Shown one piece after another: positions 17,683 to 25,585 of a stretch of 64,000 nt of DNA. The stretch comes from Haliscomenobacter hydrossis DSM 1100. GTDB lineage: Bacteria > Bacteroidota > Bacteroidia > Chitinophagales > Saprospiraceae. Positions within the stretch are counted from its first letter, which is position 1. The number at the start of each line of letters is the position of its first letter. The notes beneath the pieces are model-generated. The model made no database searches. It saw only the letters and a program-made list of their open reading frames with translations, and was not told where the DNA came from. Made by a program: the position numbers and the translations under genes. The stretch covers positions 1,364,001-1,428,000 of the forward strand of contig NC_015510.1 of NCBI RefSeq assembly GCF_000212735.1, given 5' to 3'.

Positions 17683-19176
17683 ATGCGCAATCAATATTTC
17701 TTTCGGATGACGGCAAGCGTGATGCTGGTTTTTATGTTCGCCAATTCTTGTCAAAACGGGGATTTTTTGGAAGTAAAACCACAAGGTGTCATCAACGCCA
17801 ACAATTATTTCCAAACCAAAGACCACGCCATTTGGTCGGTGAATGCCACCTACAACGCCTTGCGTGATTGGAACCTGACCTCCTTACCCTGGCTGGCCAT
17901 GACCGACATCGTGACCGATGACGCCGTCAAAGGCAGCTTTCCTGCCGATGCGCAGCGCCTTACCGCCTTTGACGATTTCAGTTGGGATCCCGGTTTTCCG
18001 GAAGACATTCGGGGCTCCTGGAGAGGGCATTATCAAGGAATTTTTCGTGCCAATGTGGCCATTGACGGTATCCCCAAGGTTCCGGTCATGGATGAAACCC
18101 TGCGCAAACGTTTGATTGCTGAAGCTAAATTTCTGCGTGCCCATTTCTATTTCAACCTGGTGCGTTGGTTTGGTGATTTGCCCCTGATCACGCGCCCACT
18201 CACGCAAGACGAGTTTTACACCCAAACCCGAGCCTCAGTAGCCGAAGTGTACCAGCTGATCGTGGGTGATTTGACCGAAGCGGTCGCCAGTTTGCCCGAA
18301 AAATCGGCCTATGCACCTGAAGAATTGGGACGCGCAACCAAAGGCTCGGCCAGAGGGCTTTTGGCCAAAGTACACCTGACCCAAAAGGATTATGCCAACG
18401 CGGAAAAATATGCACTGGAAGTCATCAACTCCAATGAATACGCCTTGCTGACCGATTATACCAAAATCTTTTTGCCCGAAGGGGAAAACTCCAGCGAATC
18501 GGTTTTTGAAGTGCAGGCCACCGCTCTGGAAGCTTCTTACGCGGGGGCTACGGCCTGGAACATGGTACAGGGTGTACGCGGTACGCCCAACCTGGGCTGG
18601 GGCTTCAATTTGCCTTCCGATGATTTGATGAAAGCCTTTGAATTCGGCGATCCGCGACGTGACGCCACGGCGCTGTTGGTTGGCGAAGCACTCCCCGATG
18701 GTTCAGCCCTGGTAGAAGATAATCCACAAATCGAAAACGAGCGTTACAACCAAAAAGCCTGGACACCCGCCCACGCCCTGCTGCAGGACAACGGCCCCAG
18801 CAACATCCGCATGTTGCGCTACGCCGATGTGCTGCTGATTGCCGCAGAAGCGCTCAATGAAAATGGCAAAGCGCAACAGGCGCTGACCTACCTGAACGCG
18901 GTGCGTGCCCGTGCCCGTGGCACCCGTCGCAATATTTTACCCGACGTGACCGTAACGGACAAAGATGCCCTCCGCCAACGCATTTGGCAAGAGCGCCGTG
19001 TAGAATTGGCCATGGAACAACAGCGCTGGTTTGACCTCGTGCGCACCGGACAAGCCGAAACAAGAATGAAAGCCGTGGGCAAAAACTTCCTCAAAGGGAA
19101 ACATGAATTGTTCCCGATCCCACAAACTGAGATTGATTTGGGTGGGGGAAATTTACAGCAAAATCAGGGGTATTAA
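17683..19176 (+). CDS. SusD/RagB family glycan-binding outer-membrane lipoprotein
   Basis: The chosen ATG at 17683 (MRNQYFFRMTASVMLVFMFA) gives 497 residues with a lipoprotein box (MFANSC) and cysteine near residue 21. The longer frame from 17596 would translate the intergenic hairpin and is rejected. SusD features are the TPR-like repeats with RLIAEAKFLRAHFYFNLVRW, RATKGSARGLLAKVHLTQKD and the C-terminal segment RIWQERRVELAMEQQRWFDL. SusD caps the SusC barrel and captures glycan. It is the last gene of the locus on this strand and faces the DUF3298 gene tail to tail across a GTTCGRGR word array. Confidence 0.95.
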   Translation: MRNQYFFRMTASVMLVFMFANSCQNGDFLEVKPQGVINANNYFQTKDHAIWSVNATYNALRDWNLTSLPWLAMTDIVTDDAVKGSFPADAQRLTAFDDFSWDPGFPEDIRGSWRGHYQGIFRANVAIDGIPKVPVMDETLRKRLIAEAKFLRAHFYFNLVRWFGDLPLITRPLTQDEFYTQTRASVAEVYQLIVGDLTEAVASLPEKSAYAPEELGRATKGSARGLLAKVHLTQKDYANAEKYALEVINSNEYALLTDYTKIFLPEGENSSESVFEVQATALEASYAGATAWNMVQGVRGTPNLGWGFNLPSDDLMKAFEFGDPRRDATALLVGEALPDGSALVEDNPQIENERYNQKAWTPAHALLQDNGPSNIRMLRYADVLLIAAEALNENGKAQQALTYLNAVRARARGTRRNILPDVTVTDKDALRQRIWQERRVELAMEQQRWFDLVRTGQAETRMKAVGKNFLKGKHELFPIPQTEIDLGGGNLQQNQGY

Positions 19177-19180
19177 GAGG

Positions 19181-19309
19181 GTTCGGGGGTTCGAGAGTTC
19201 GAGGGTTCGAGAGTTCGGGGGTTCGAGAGTTCGAGAGTTCGAGAGTTCGGGGGTTCGACACCGGTCGCCGAGCGAAGTCGAGGTGCCCGATGTCGAACCC
19301 TCGAACCCC
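19181..19309. repeat. Ten-unit GTTCGRGR array with inverted right arm between convergent genes
   Basis: Ten exact 8-bp units run from 19181 to 19260 (GTTCGGGG, GTTCGAGA or GTTCGAGG, the last GTTCGACA). A spacer containing CGGTCGCCGAGCGAAGTCGA follows, then TGTCGAACCCTCGAACCCC at 19291-19309, which pairs with the last units. The array starts 4 nt after the SusD stop and ends exactly at the stop codon of the convergent DUF3298 gene. Confidence 0.88.
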
Positions 19310-20401
19310 TTATTTCAAAACCGTTTTCAGCTCCGTGAACGGTACAAAAAACTTCAACTCCCCCGCCGCGTAAGAGCCAATTTCGTAGGGCACGTAATTG
19401 AAACAAATGCCCTTTCCGGTCAGGAAGAAATTGCCATTGGGTTCCACTTGTTTTACGAACAAAACTTCCTCCAAATCCTGCACCTTGAATTTCTTTTTGG
19501 CCGCTGCCGTCAGTGCTTTGGTCAAGGCCGCTTCATGGTTGGGTTTGAATACATCTTCCAGACTTACTTTTTTCTTTTTCGCCAGGTCAAAAGTTGCACA
19601 GGCTGAGCCATAGTTTCCGTGCGCTCCTCCCGCGTAGGAATAATCTACGGTAGCAATACTCAAGAGTTTATCCTGATTAAAAAGCACTTCCATACTTTTT
19701 TCAAAATCGTAATTCAGGAATGCGGCATCTTGATCGTCCTCCAGCATACCCTCCACCTCAGCGTGGTAATCTGTAAAGAATTTCTTTTGTTCCACCACAT
19801 AGGCCTTCTCTGGATTTTTGTACACTTGCGCCAGGGAGTCACCAACCATTTCTTTTAAAAATGCGTCTTTCAACCAGGTTTCTTTGGGGATAAAATATTC
19901 ATAAGCAAAGTGGCCTTTGGGGGAATCTTTTGCATCTTTTTTGGCGGGTTCCGTAGCTTCTATGCGCACTGCGGAGAATTGTTGGGTGCCTTCCGGGAAG
20001 GAGTAAGTGAGGGTAAATGGCGATTTTTTGCCTGCTGCGCTGGTGTATTCGCCGCTGTAAACTCCCTTTTCCAATTTCCCCCTGAACAAGCCGTAAGGTT
20101 CATCCGTTACAGCAAACTCCGTCAAAATGAGTTGTCCCTGGCCCGTAGAATCCATGGAAGAGTAAAATCCCAGCGGCTCTTGTATTTCGTCGTAAGTATA
20201 ATAGCCAGTGTACCAGGGATTTTTGTCGTAGTCTAAGTCCTGGATGAGGTTCATGTGCACCGGAGCATCACCAATTGTGCCAATCAGGTGCAAGTACGCG
20301 TAATCTTTGGCATCTGGCATTTTTTCGTCAGTATTGGACTCTTTTTGTTCGCAAGCACAAACTGCGCTGCATAGGAACAAGGCAAAAAACAGTTTTTTCA
20401 T
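19310..20401 (-). CDS. DUF3298 (RsiV-like) domain lipoprotein
   Basis: This is a 363-residue protein starting MKKLFFALFLCSAVCAC, a lipoprotein signal with cysteine at residue 17. The C-terminal third carries the DUF3298 pattern: VDYSYAGGAHGNYGSACATFD, then KKVSLEDVFKPN and a final ICFNYVPYEIGSYAAG. In RsiV this fold binds a protein ligand (lysozyme); here the ligand is unknown. The N-terminal half (about 30-200) describes a small beta-rich domain I do not recognise. It is convergent with susD and divergent from the FKBP gene, so it is probably a single transcription unit. Confidence 0.82.
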   Translation of the reverse strand: MKKLFFALFLCSAVCACEQKESNTDEKMPDAKDYAYLHLIGTIGDAPVHMNLIQDLDYDKNPWYTGYYTYDEIQEPLGFYSSMDSTGQGQLILTEFAVTDEPYGLFRGKLEKGVYSGEYTSAAGKKSPFTLTYSFPEGTQQFSAVRIEATEPAKKDAKDSPKGHFAYEYFIPKETWLKDAFLKEMVGDSLAQVYKNPEKAYVVEQKKFFTDYHAEVEGMLEDDQDAAFLNYDFEKSMEVLFNQDKLLSIATVDYSYAGGAHGNYGSACATFDLAKKKKVSLEDVFKPNHEAALTKALTAAAKKKFKVQDLEEVLFVKQVEPNGNFFLTGKGICFNYVPYEIGSYAAGELKFFVPFTELKTVLK

Positions 20402-20532
20402 AAATGCTTATTTAGGCGTTTAACTATTGAGCGACCAAAATAAAGGAATAATTGCCTTATTTTTCGCCCCAAATAATTACTGGTTGAGTACAAACACACC
20501 GGAGGGTGTCTTTTCAACTAAAACAAAGCACG

Positions 20533-21393
20533 ATGAGACAAAAAATGTTATGCTTTTTTCTGCTCTTGAGTTTGATCCTGCCCAGCGCATGTGTCAACCT
20601 GAATTCTAAAGAGGAAGAACGACTGGAAGAGCAACTTGCCACCATTGAGAAGTACATCAGCGATAAAGGACTCAGCGCGGTAAAGGATCCTGCGGGGATG
20701 TATTACATCAGCACCGTTGAAGGAACGGGAAAGTCCATTCGTTTTGATTCTGTTCAATTGGTTACCTTCAATTACCGAGGCTATCTGCTGGATGGCACAG
20801 AGTTTGACAAATCTGATGCGGGTAAACCCATCACGACTTCCTTACAAGGTTTGATTCCCGGTTTTCAGGTAGGCATTGCCAAAATGAAAAAAGGTGGAAA
20901 AGCAACCTTCATCATCCCTTCGGCTTTGGCTTATGGCTCCAATCCACCCTCGGGAATTCCCGCCAATGCCATCGTGTTATTCGATGTGGAGTTGGTCGAT
21001 TTTGGCACCCAAGCCGAATTTGATGATACCGTTATCCAAAAGTACCTACTGGACAATAGTCTGACCGCCGAGAAACATTCTTCGGGACTGTATTACATCA
21101 TTTCCGAACCGGGCACTGGCGAGAATCCAAGCTCCAGCTCGATTGTGACGGTCAAGTACAAAGGTTATTTTACCGATAAAAAGGTTTTTGATGAAACCAA
21201 AGCGGATGCGACTGCGCAGTTTCCTTTGACCAACCTCATCGAAGGCTGGAAGATTGCCATCCCCCTCTTGAAGAAAGGTGGAAAAGGTACCTTCCTGATT
21301 CCTTCCCGATTGGGCTACGGGCCGAGTGGAAGTGCTGGAGGTGTACCGGGCAATTCGGTGATTATCTTTGATATTGAGTTGGTGAGTTTTTAA
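20533..21393 (+). CDS. Lipoprotein with two FKBP-type peptidyl-prolyl isomerase domains
   Basis: The ATG at 20533 (MRQKMLCFFLLLS) gives 286 residues with a lipobox (LPSAC, cysteine near residue 20); the upstream GTG at 20506 would add nine residues before it. Two FKBP domains follow: domain 1 with VTFNYRGYLLDGTEFDKS and IPSALAYGSNPPSGIPANA, domain 2 with VTVKYKGYFTDKKVFDET and IPSRLGYGPSGSAGGVPGNS. Each is preceded by a short segment of the type KYISDKGLSAVKDPAGMYYI. It should assist folding of exported proteins in the periplasm or at the outer membrane. The family identification is clear. Confidence 0.92.
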   Translation: MRQKMLCFFLLLSLILPSACVNLNSKEEERLEEQLATIEKYISDKGLSAVKDPAGMYYISTVEGTGKSIRFDSVQLVTFNYRGYLLDGTEFDKSDAGKPITTSLQGLIPGFQVGIAKMKKGGKATFIIPSALAYGSNPPSGIPANAIVLFDVELVDFGTQAEFDDTVIQKYLLDNSLTAEKHSSGLYYIISEPGTGENPSSSSIVTVKYKGYFTDKKVFDETKADATAQFPLTNLIEGWKIAIPLLKKGGKGTFLIPSRLGYGPSGSAGGVPGNSVIIFDIELVSF

Positions 21394-21436
21394 GTACAGT
21401 GTTTTATTGCGCCTTTGGCGCTGAGCGACATCAATA

Positions 21437-21674
21437 GGAACGCGGATGACGCGGATTTGGCGGATTTACGCGGATTTTTGCTTCGCCTGCGGCGAAATTA
21501 GAGTTGCCACAAATTGCACAAATTTTCACAAATTGGGTCACAAACTTCGTTTGTTCCCTCTGCTGGTGCGAAATGATGTTACATCAATTTGTGCAATTTG
21601 TGGCAAAAAACAACTCTGCCATAGGCAGGACCCTAATCCGCGTAAATCCGCCAAATCCGCGTCATCCGCGTTCC
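21437..21674. repeat. 238-bp multi-arm palindrome with perfect 40-bp terminal inverted repeats
   Basis: The outer arms, 21437-21476 and 21635-21674, are perfect 40-bp inverted repeats made of tandem GCGGATTTG-like words. A second perfect stem of 18 bp lies inside (21507-21524 with 21586-21603, CCACAAATTGCACAAATT). Two further small hairpins are TTCGCC-TGC-GGCGAA near 21482-21496 and CTGCC-ATA-GGCAG near 21616-21628. No ORF is supported. It starts 43 nt after the FKBP stop and ends 20 nt before the open frame of a truncated SUMF1 gene. Apart from this element the 21394-21694 gap holds nothing I recognise. Confidence 0.9.
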
Positions 21675-21724
21675 CATTATTGTCGCTTTGGTAATTTTGT
21701 AAAAAGCAGCGGGAGCAGCAACGC

Positions 21725-22498
21725 TTGGAAGCCGACCGTAAAAAACGAGCAGCTGAACAAGCTGAGCAGGAACGTAAAAAGCAGGAAGCTGCCCGCCTTG
21801 CTGAACTCCAAAAACAAAAAGAAGTCGAAAAAAGACTACCCGAAATGGTGCTCGTACGTGGCGGCACCTTCCAAATGGGCAGCAATGACTTCGATGCAAC
21901 AAAACCCATCCACAGCGTAACCCTTCCCGATTTTGAAATCGGAAAATACCCGGTGACCCAAAAGCTCTGGCAGGAAATCATGGGCAGCAATCCTTCCTAT
22001 TTCAAAGGTTGCGACGACTGCCCGGTGGAAAAAGTCAGTTGGGACGATGTGCAGGAATTTTTGAAAAAACTCAACCATAGACACCCAGGAAAAAACTACC
22101 GCCTTCCTACTGAGGCCGAATGGGAATACGCGGCTCGTGGAGGAAACCAAAGCAAGGGCTACACCTATGCGGGCAGCAACGATATTGACGAAGTGACCTG
22201 GTATGATAAAAATTCTGGTGGGAAACCCCAGCTGGTGGGCGGCAAAAAGGCCAATGAGTTGGGCATATATGATATGAGTGGCAACGTGTGGGAATGGTGT
22301 CAGGATGTCTGGCACGACAATTATCAGGGCGCACCCACGGATGGTAGCGTCTGGACCCGCGCCGGTCAGCATGGGAGACGAGTATTGCGCGGCGGTTCCT
22401 GGTACTCTGATCCATTCTACTGTCGGGCTGCCAACCGCTATAGGGCCTTTCAGTCTTATCGATACAACTACTACGGTTTCCGATTGGTCCGGCACTAA
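21725..22498 (+). CDS. SUMF1/FGE-sulfatase-domain protein, apparently 5'-truncated
   Basis: A SUMF1 domain of about 215 residues is intact: MVLVRGGTFQMGSN, YPVTQKLWQEIMG, VSWDDVQEFLKKL, YRLPTEAEWEYAARGG, GNVWEWCQDVW, RVLRGGSWY and a C-terminal FRLV. It is preceded by a charged coiled-coil (REQQRLEADRKKRAAEQ). There is no ATG: the frame opens after a TAA at 21692 and the coiled coil already runs upstream of the TTG at 21725, so the natural N-terminus is probably missing. The cysteine pair used by true formylglycine-generating enzymes is not present; only the single Cys of FYCRAANR follows RGGSWY. It is best seen as a remnant of a larger SUMF1-fusion protein. Confidence 0.7.
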   Translation: MEADRKKRAAEQAEQERKKQEAARLAELQKQKEVEKRLPEMVLVRGGTFQMGSNDFDATKPIHSVTLPDFEIGKYPVTQKLWQEIMGSNPSYFKGCDDCPVEKVSWDDVQEFLKKLNHRHPGKNYRLPTEAEWEYAARGGNQSKGYTYAGSNDIDEVTWYDKNSGGKPQLVGGKKANELGIYDMSGNVWEWCQDVWHDNYQGAPTDGSVWTRAGQHGRRVLRGGSWYSDPFYCRAANRYRAFQSYRYNYYGFRLVRH

Positions 22499-22765
22499 CC
22501 CTTTATCTCTTTTACCTTTTTAACCTTTAGCTGTCGCTTTAGCAAGGAGGGCGCGTAGCGCCGAAATTTTTGGGAAATAAAAACTTGCAAGCAATTGAAG
22601 AATTGGTGAGGTGGGGTGACAATTTTCTATTACTCTGTCGCTCCACTGTAGTTTCATTCGACCGTTAATCCTTTCAGTGTGATACCATTGCCAATTTTTA
22701 ATAAGAGCAACTTTTACCCTTGAATCCTAGTAATAAAAGCCCTATTTTTACCTCAAAAGTTATTT

Positions 22766-23014
22766 ATGACCAAGTCAACCAGTGCTTACGATAGCCTCGC
22801 CGAATTCATGGCTATGTTGGATCCAGTTAAAGTGCTGGCTTTTCACGCTCCCGAAGCTTTACAAGAACGGGTAGAAGCGCTTTTGGAAAAAAAACAGGAA
22901 GAAGGACTTGCCGATGCTGAACAGGAAGAGTTAGATCATTACCTCATTTATGAGCACATCGTTCGTTTGGCTAAATCCAGAGCGAGGTTGCACCTTTCTA
23001 AGGCGAGTGCATGA
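22766..23014 (+). CDS. Small acidic helical protein paired with HNH nuclease
   Basis: This 82-residue protein (MTKSTSAYDSLAEFMAML) is rich in Glu, Ala and Leu, predicted helical, without signal peptide or known domain. Its stop overlaps the start of the HNH gene by 4 nt (ATGA), so the two are translated together. The size and overlap resemble toxin-antitoxin or immunity-nuclease pairs, but I know of no characterised relative, so its role as a partner or inhibitor of the nuclease is inference. Confidence 0.75.
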   Translation: MTKSTSAYDSLAEFMAMLDPVKVLAFHAPEALQERVEALLEKKQEEGLADAEQEELDHYLIYEHIVRLAKSRARLHLSKASA

Positions 23015-23421
23015 GCAAAAAAATACCAGAAGCTTTACGGCGAGAAGTGGCAATAAGAGCAGGATATCGTTGTGAATATTGTCGACGACCAGAGGTGGAT
23101 TCGTTTATTCGGTACCAATCTGATCACATCATTAGCCGAAAACATGGTGGAAGGACAGAATTGAGCAATCTTGCACATACTTGTCCCATCTGTAACAATG
23201 CCAAAGGTAGCGACTTGGCTACAATATTAGATGACGAAGAAAAATTGATCCGTTTGTTTCACCCCAGAAAAGACAACTGGTTTGATCATTTCGAAGTGCT
23301 TGAGGGCGAAATTATGCATAAAACAGAAATTGGAGAAGCTACGATCAAGCTGCTTAAATTGAATGATATTGATCGAATTCTGGAAAGAGTAGATTTGATT
23401 GCTGCGGGATTGTTTCCTTGA
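23011..23421 (+). CDS. HNH endonuclease
   Basis: This is a 136-residue protein with a full HNH motif: the zinc ligands Cys21 and Cys24 (RCEYCRRPE), the catalytic DH at Asp38-His39 (SDHIISRKHGG), Asn53, and the second zinc pair in HTCPICNNAKGSD (Cys58, Cys61). The C-terminal 60 residues are helical and charged. Such small HNH proteins cut DNA with metal help; the target here is unknown. It overlaps the 82-residue upstream gene (ATGA). The next gene begins 151 nt downstream. Confidence 0.88.
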   Translation: MSKKIPEALRREVAIRAGYRCEYCRRPEVDSFIRYQSDHIISRKHGGRTELSNLAHTCPICNNAKGSDLATILDDEEKLIRLFHPRKDNWFDHFEVLEGEIMHKTEIGEATIKLLKLNDIDRILERVDLIAAGLFP

Positions 23422-23433
23422 ACCACCTATTAG

Positions 23434-23471
23434 TTCAAGTCTGGAGATTTGTGCCAGCGACGAGACTTGTA
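23434..23471. repeat. Short hairpin after the HNH gene
   Basis: GTTCAAGTCT (23434-23443) pairs, with one mismatch, with AGACTTGTAC (about 23463-23472), enclosing GGAGATTTGTGCCAGCGACG. It lies 13 nt after the HNH stop. No T-run follows, so it may be a small repeat rather than a terminator. Confidence 0.45.
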
Positions 23472-23572
23472 CGAGCGATTCAAAGAAGCAGGCAAAAAAA
23501 TTGCAAAATCTTACCAATCAAACCTTTCCAAAACCAATACACCCCTACCTTGTTTCATCCAAAAACACCCAT

Positions 23573-24055
23573 ATGCCTTCACCCATCACCTCCCAAAATT
23601 GGCCAAGCATCCGCCAGAACTTCCGGCATGGTTTTGCTACCAACCTGCATGTTTCCATCGCAACTGCGGATGTTGAAGGGCAACCAAACGTTACACCCAT
23701 CGGTTCGTTCTTTCTCAACCGGGATGATTTTTCGGGGTTTTACTTTGAAATTTTCACCCAAAACATCCCCCGCAATGCCGTGACCAACCCCAAAGTGTGC
23801 ATCATGGCCGTGAACAGCGGAAAGTGGTACTGGTTGAGTAGCCTGTTTTTCGGCAAGTTCAAAACCCCGCCAATGACCAAAATCTATGGCACCATCGGCG
23901 AGCGCCGAGCACCCACCCCAGCCGAAATAGAACGGGGAAATCGGCGCTTAGGTCGCATGAAAGCGCTGCCCGGAGGCAAAAAATTGTTCGGCAATATGAG
24001 CTTTGTACGGGACTTGCATTTCCATACTTTCGAGCTGGCGAAAGTGCCGATGTGA
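23573..24055 (+). CDS. Pyridoxamine 5'-phosphate oxidase family (split-barrel) protein
   Basis: The ATG at 23573 (MPSPITSQNWPSIRQNF) gives 160 residues. The core fits the PNPOx-like flavin split barrel: HVSIATADVEGQPNVTPIGS, a strand with FTQNIPRNAVTNPKVCIMAV and the helix APTPAEIERGNRRLGRMKAL. Such proteins bind FMN, F420 or heme; the cofactor cannot be decided. The longer open frame from 23399 runs through non-coding-looking sequence and the upstream hairpin and is rejected. It is convergent with the propeller gene at 24192. Confidence 0.75.
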   Translation: MPSPITSQNWPSIRQNFRHGFATNLHVSIATADVEGQPNVTPIGSFFLNRDDFSGFYFEIFTQNIPRNAVTNPKVCIMAVNSGKWYWLSSLFFGKFKTPPMTKIYGTIGERRAPTPAEIERGNRRLGRMKALPGGKKLFGNMSFVRDLHFHTFELAKVPM

Positions 24056-24191
24056 GGGGTTTGCTAAATCATATCACCAGGCCAAATGAGTTACGAGTCG
24101 TTGAATATCTATTCTTATCAATATCGCACAAAATAAAATCACCTTACGCTGCCGCATAATCTGGATACGGCCTCATCTCTGGCGAATGAGA

Positions 24192-25490
24192 TCATCTACG
24201 TTTCAAATCAATAATTTTTACCACTCCCGGACTAAAAGCCCCTGCTGAAAAAGTATTTTTCTTTGAAATGTTGTAAATGGTTTGTTTTGCTGGCAACCGA
24301 ATCTGCCCGATCAGGTTGTTGTCCCAAAGTGTATAGTACAAGATTCCATTTGCTGCATCTACTTCCACTGCACTCGGTCTTTGACTCAGTCGTATCCAAT
24401 GCGGAGTTGGGGAAGAGAGATGCGCCCAGCCAATCTCTTTGCCTCCATTGACCGCCCAGTAAATTTTGTTGTGGATGGTATCCAAGGACAAGCCATCGGG
24501 ATACTTGCCTGGTGAGCGAATAAAATCTGGCTCAATCCGGCCACTTTCTAAAAAAATCCGGCCAATTTTATGGCTAACAACATCTGTCCAATAAAGGATT
24601 TGTCGCTTCGTGTCGAGTTCAACCGAGGAGGGGCCCGATAATTTACCGACCAAAGATGAATCCAAAAGCTTTCCTTGGTAATTGTACTTCACAATTATTG
24701 AATCCATGTAATCGGCGCAATAAATAAATTTATTTTTGGTATCCAGGGCGATACCAGCAGGATATTTCATCCGCTTGGTCAGGCGATTATTTAAGGTTAT
24801 TTCTTCTATGCCTGTAAAAGAGCTATTGATTCGTGCGGAAGAGATAGATTGGTAATTGTCATGGGCATTTGCCCAAAAAAGTGTGTTGGTGTTAGGGTCA
24901 AAATCGATCCCAATGACAAAAGGGCTGTGGTCGACTATTTGAATTAAGCGCTTGTGTTTAAGATTTATCCAGGCAATTCCTCGCTCATTTCTTACGATCA
25001 TATGCCTAGCTTCTGAATTAGAAAAAGCGCATTTGATCAAAAGCAGCAAGATAATAATGATCAGTGTAGTCAGGATGGCCAGCCAAGGCCTACGACCAGG
25101 CTTATTTGGTGGTGGCGTTTCGCTTGTCTGCGAACGGGGTTCTTCGACAATCCCTCTTTTGGTCATTAAATCATGCGCAGAATCGTAGCCAAAATAGATG
25201 GCGAACATTTCCCGGGTAGTGCGGTTGCCGGAGCTTTCCTTGGTGATGAAGATGCGGCGAAAAGAATGGTAGGTTGTAGTAGGTTTAGGCGTATCTCCCG
25301 TTTTGGTTGGCCTCACACCACAAAGTTCGGCCTTACGGGGGTCGTTTTGGCAAATAGCTTCCAATTTTGCATGAAAAGCTTCAAGGAACAGGCTGATTCT
25401 GTACTTATCCCAACTTGCTGGATGCCCATTCCCAAATTCGCCTTTGATTAATTCCGCAATCTCTTCCCAAAATTTTTCTACGGCATTCAT
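24192..25490 (-). CDS. Single-pass membrane protein with cytoplasmic domain and extracytoplasmic YWTD-like propeller
   Basis: The ATG at 25490 (MNAVEKFWEEIAELIKGE) gives 432 residues; the upstream ATG at 25553 adds only an untypical stretch. The first 110 residues are a soluble helical domain I do not recognise (YHSFRRIFITKESSGNRTTR, MFAIYFGYDSAHDLM), followed by a Pro-rich linker, one transmembrane helix (WLAILTTLIIIILLLLIKC, about 134-152) and a six-blade propeller of LDL-receptor YWTD type (NTNTLFWANAH, NKFIYCADYMDS, RQILYWTDVVSH, NKIYWAVNGG). The topology suggests a sensor with an inside effector and an outside binding domain. It follows the T9SS gene by 95 nt on the same strand. Confidence 0.7.
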   Translation of the reverse strand: MNAVEKFWEEIAELIKGEFGNGHPASWDKYRISLFLEAFHAKLEAICQNDPRKAELCGVRPTKTGDTPKPTTTYHSFRRIFITKESSGNRTTREMFAIYFGYDSAHDLMTKRGIVEEPRSQTSETPPPNKPGRRPWLAILTTLIIIILLLLIKCAFSNSEARHMIVRNERGIAWINLKHKRLIQIVDHSPFVIGIDFDPNTNTLFWANAHDNYQSISSARINSSFTGIEEITLNNRLTKRMKYPAGIALDTKNKFIYCADYMDSIIVKYNYQGKLLDSSLVGKLSGPSSVELDTKRQILYWTDVVSHKIGRIFLESGRIEPDFIRSPGKYPDGLSLDTIHNKIYWAVNGGKEIGWAHLSSPTPHWIRLSQRPSAVEVDAANGILYYTLWDNNLIGQIRLPAKQTIYNISKKNTFSAGAFSPGVVKIIDLKRR

Positions 25491-25585
25491 TTTAAGCCAG
25501 ATCTTGATCTTGTAATTAACGTTACAATAATATCTGTGCTCAAGATAATCCAACTGCGCTGATTGACAAACTCAGTTGCTGTAGA

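Noticed and set aside
19181-19260. CRISPR-like array
   Set aside because: The units are 8 bp and contiguous with no unique spacers; there are no cas genes.
22499-22765. Gene or RNA in the gap before the small HNH partner
   Set aside because: No ORF, hairpin or promoter of convincing quality was found; AT-rich spacer only.
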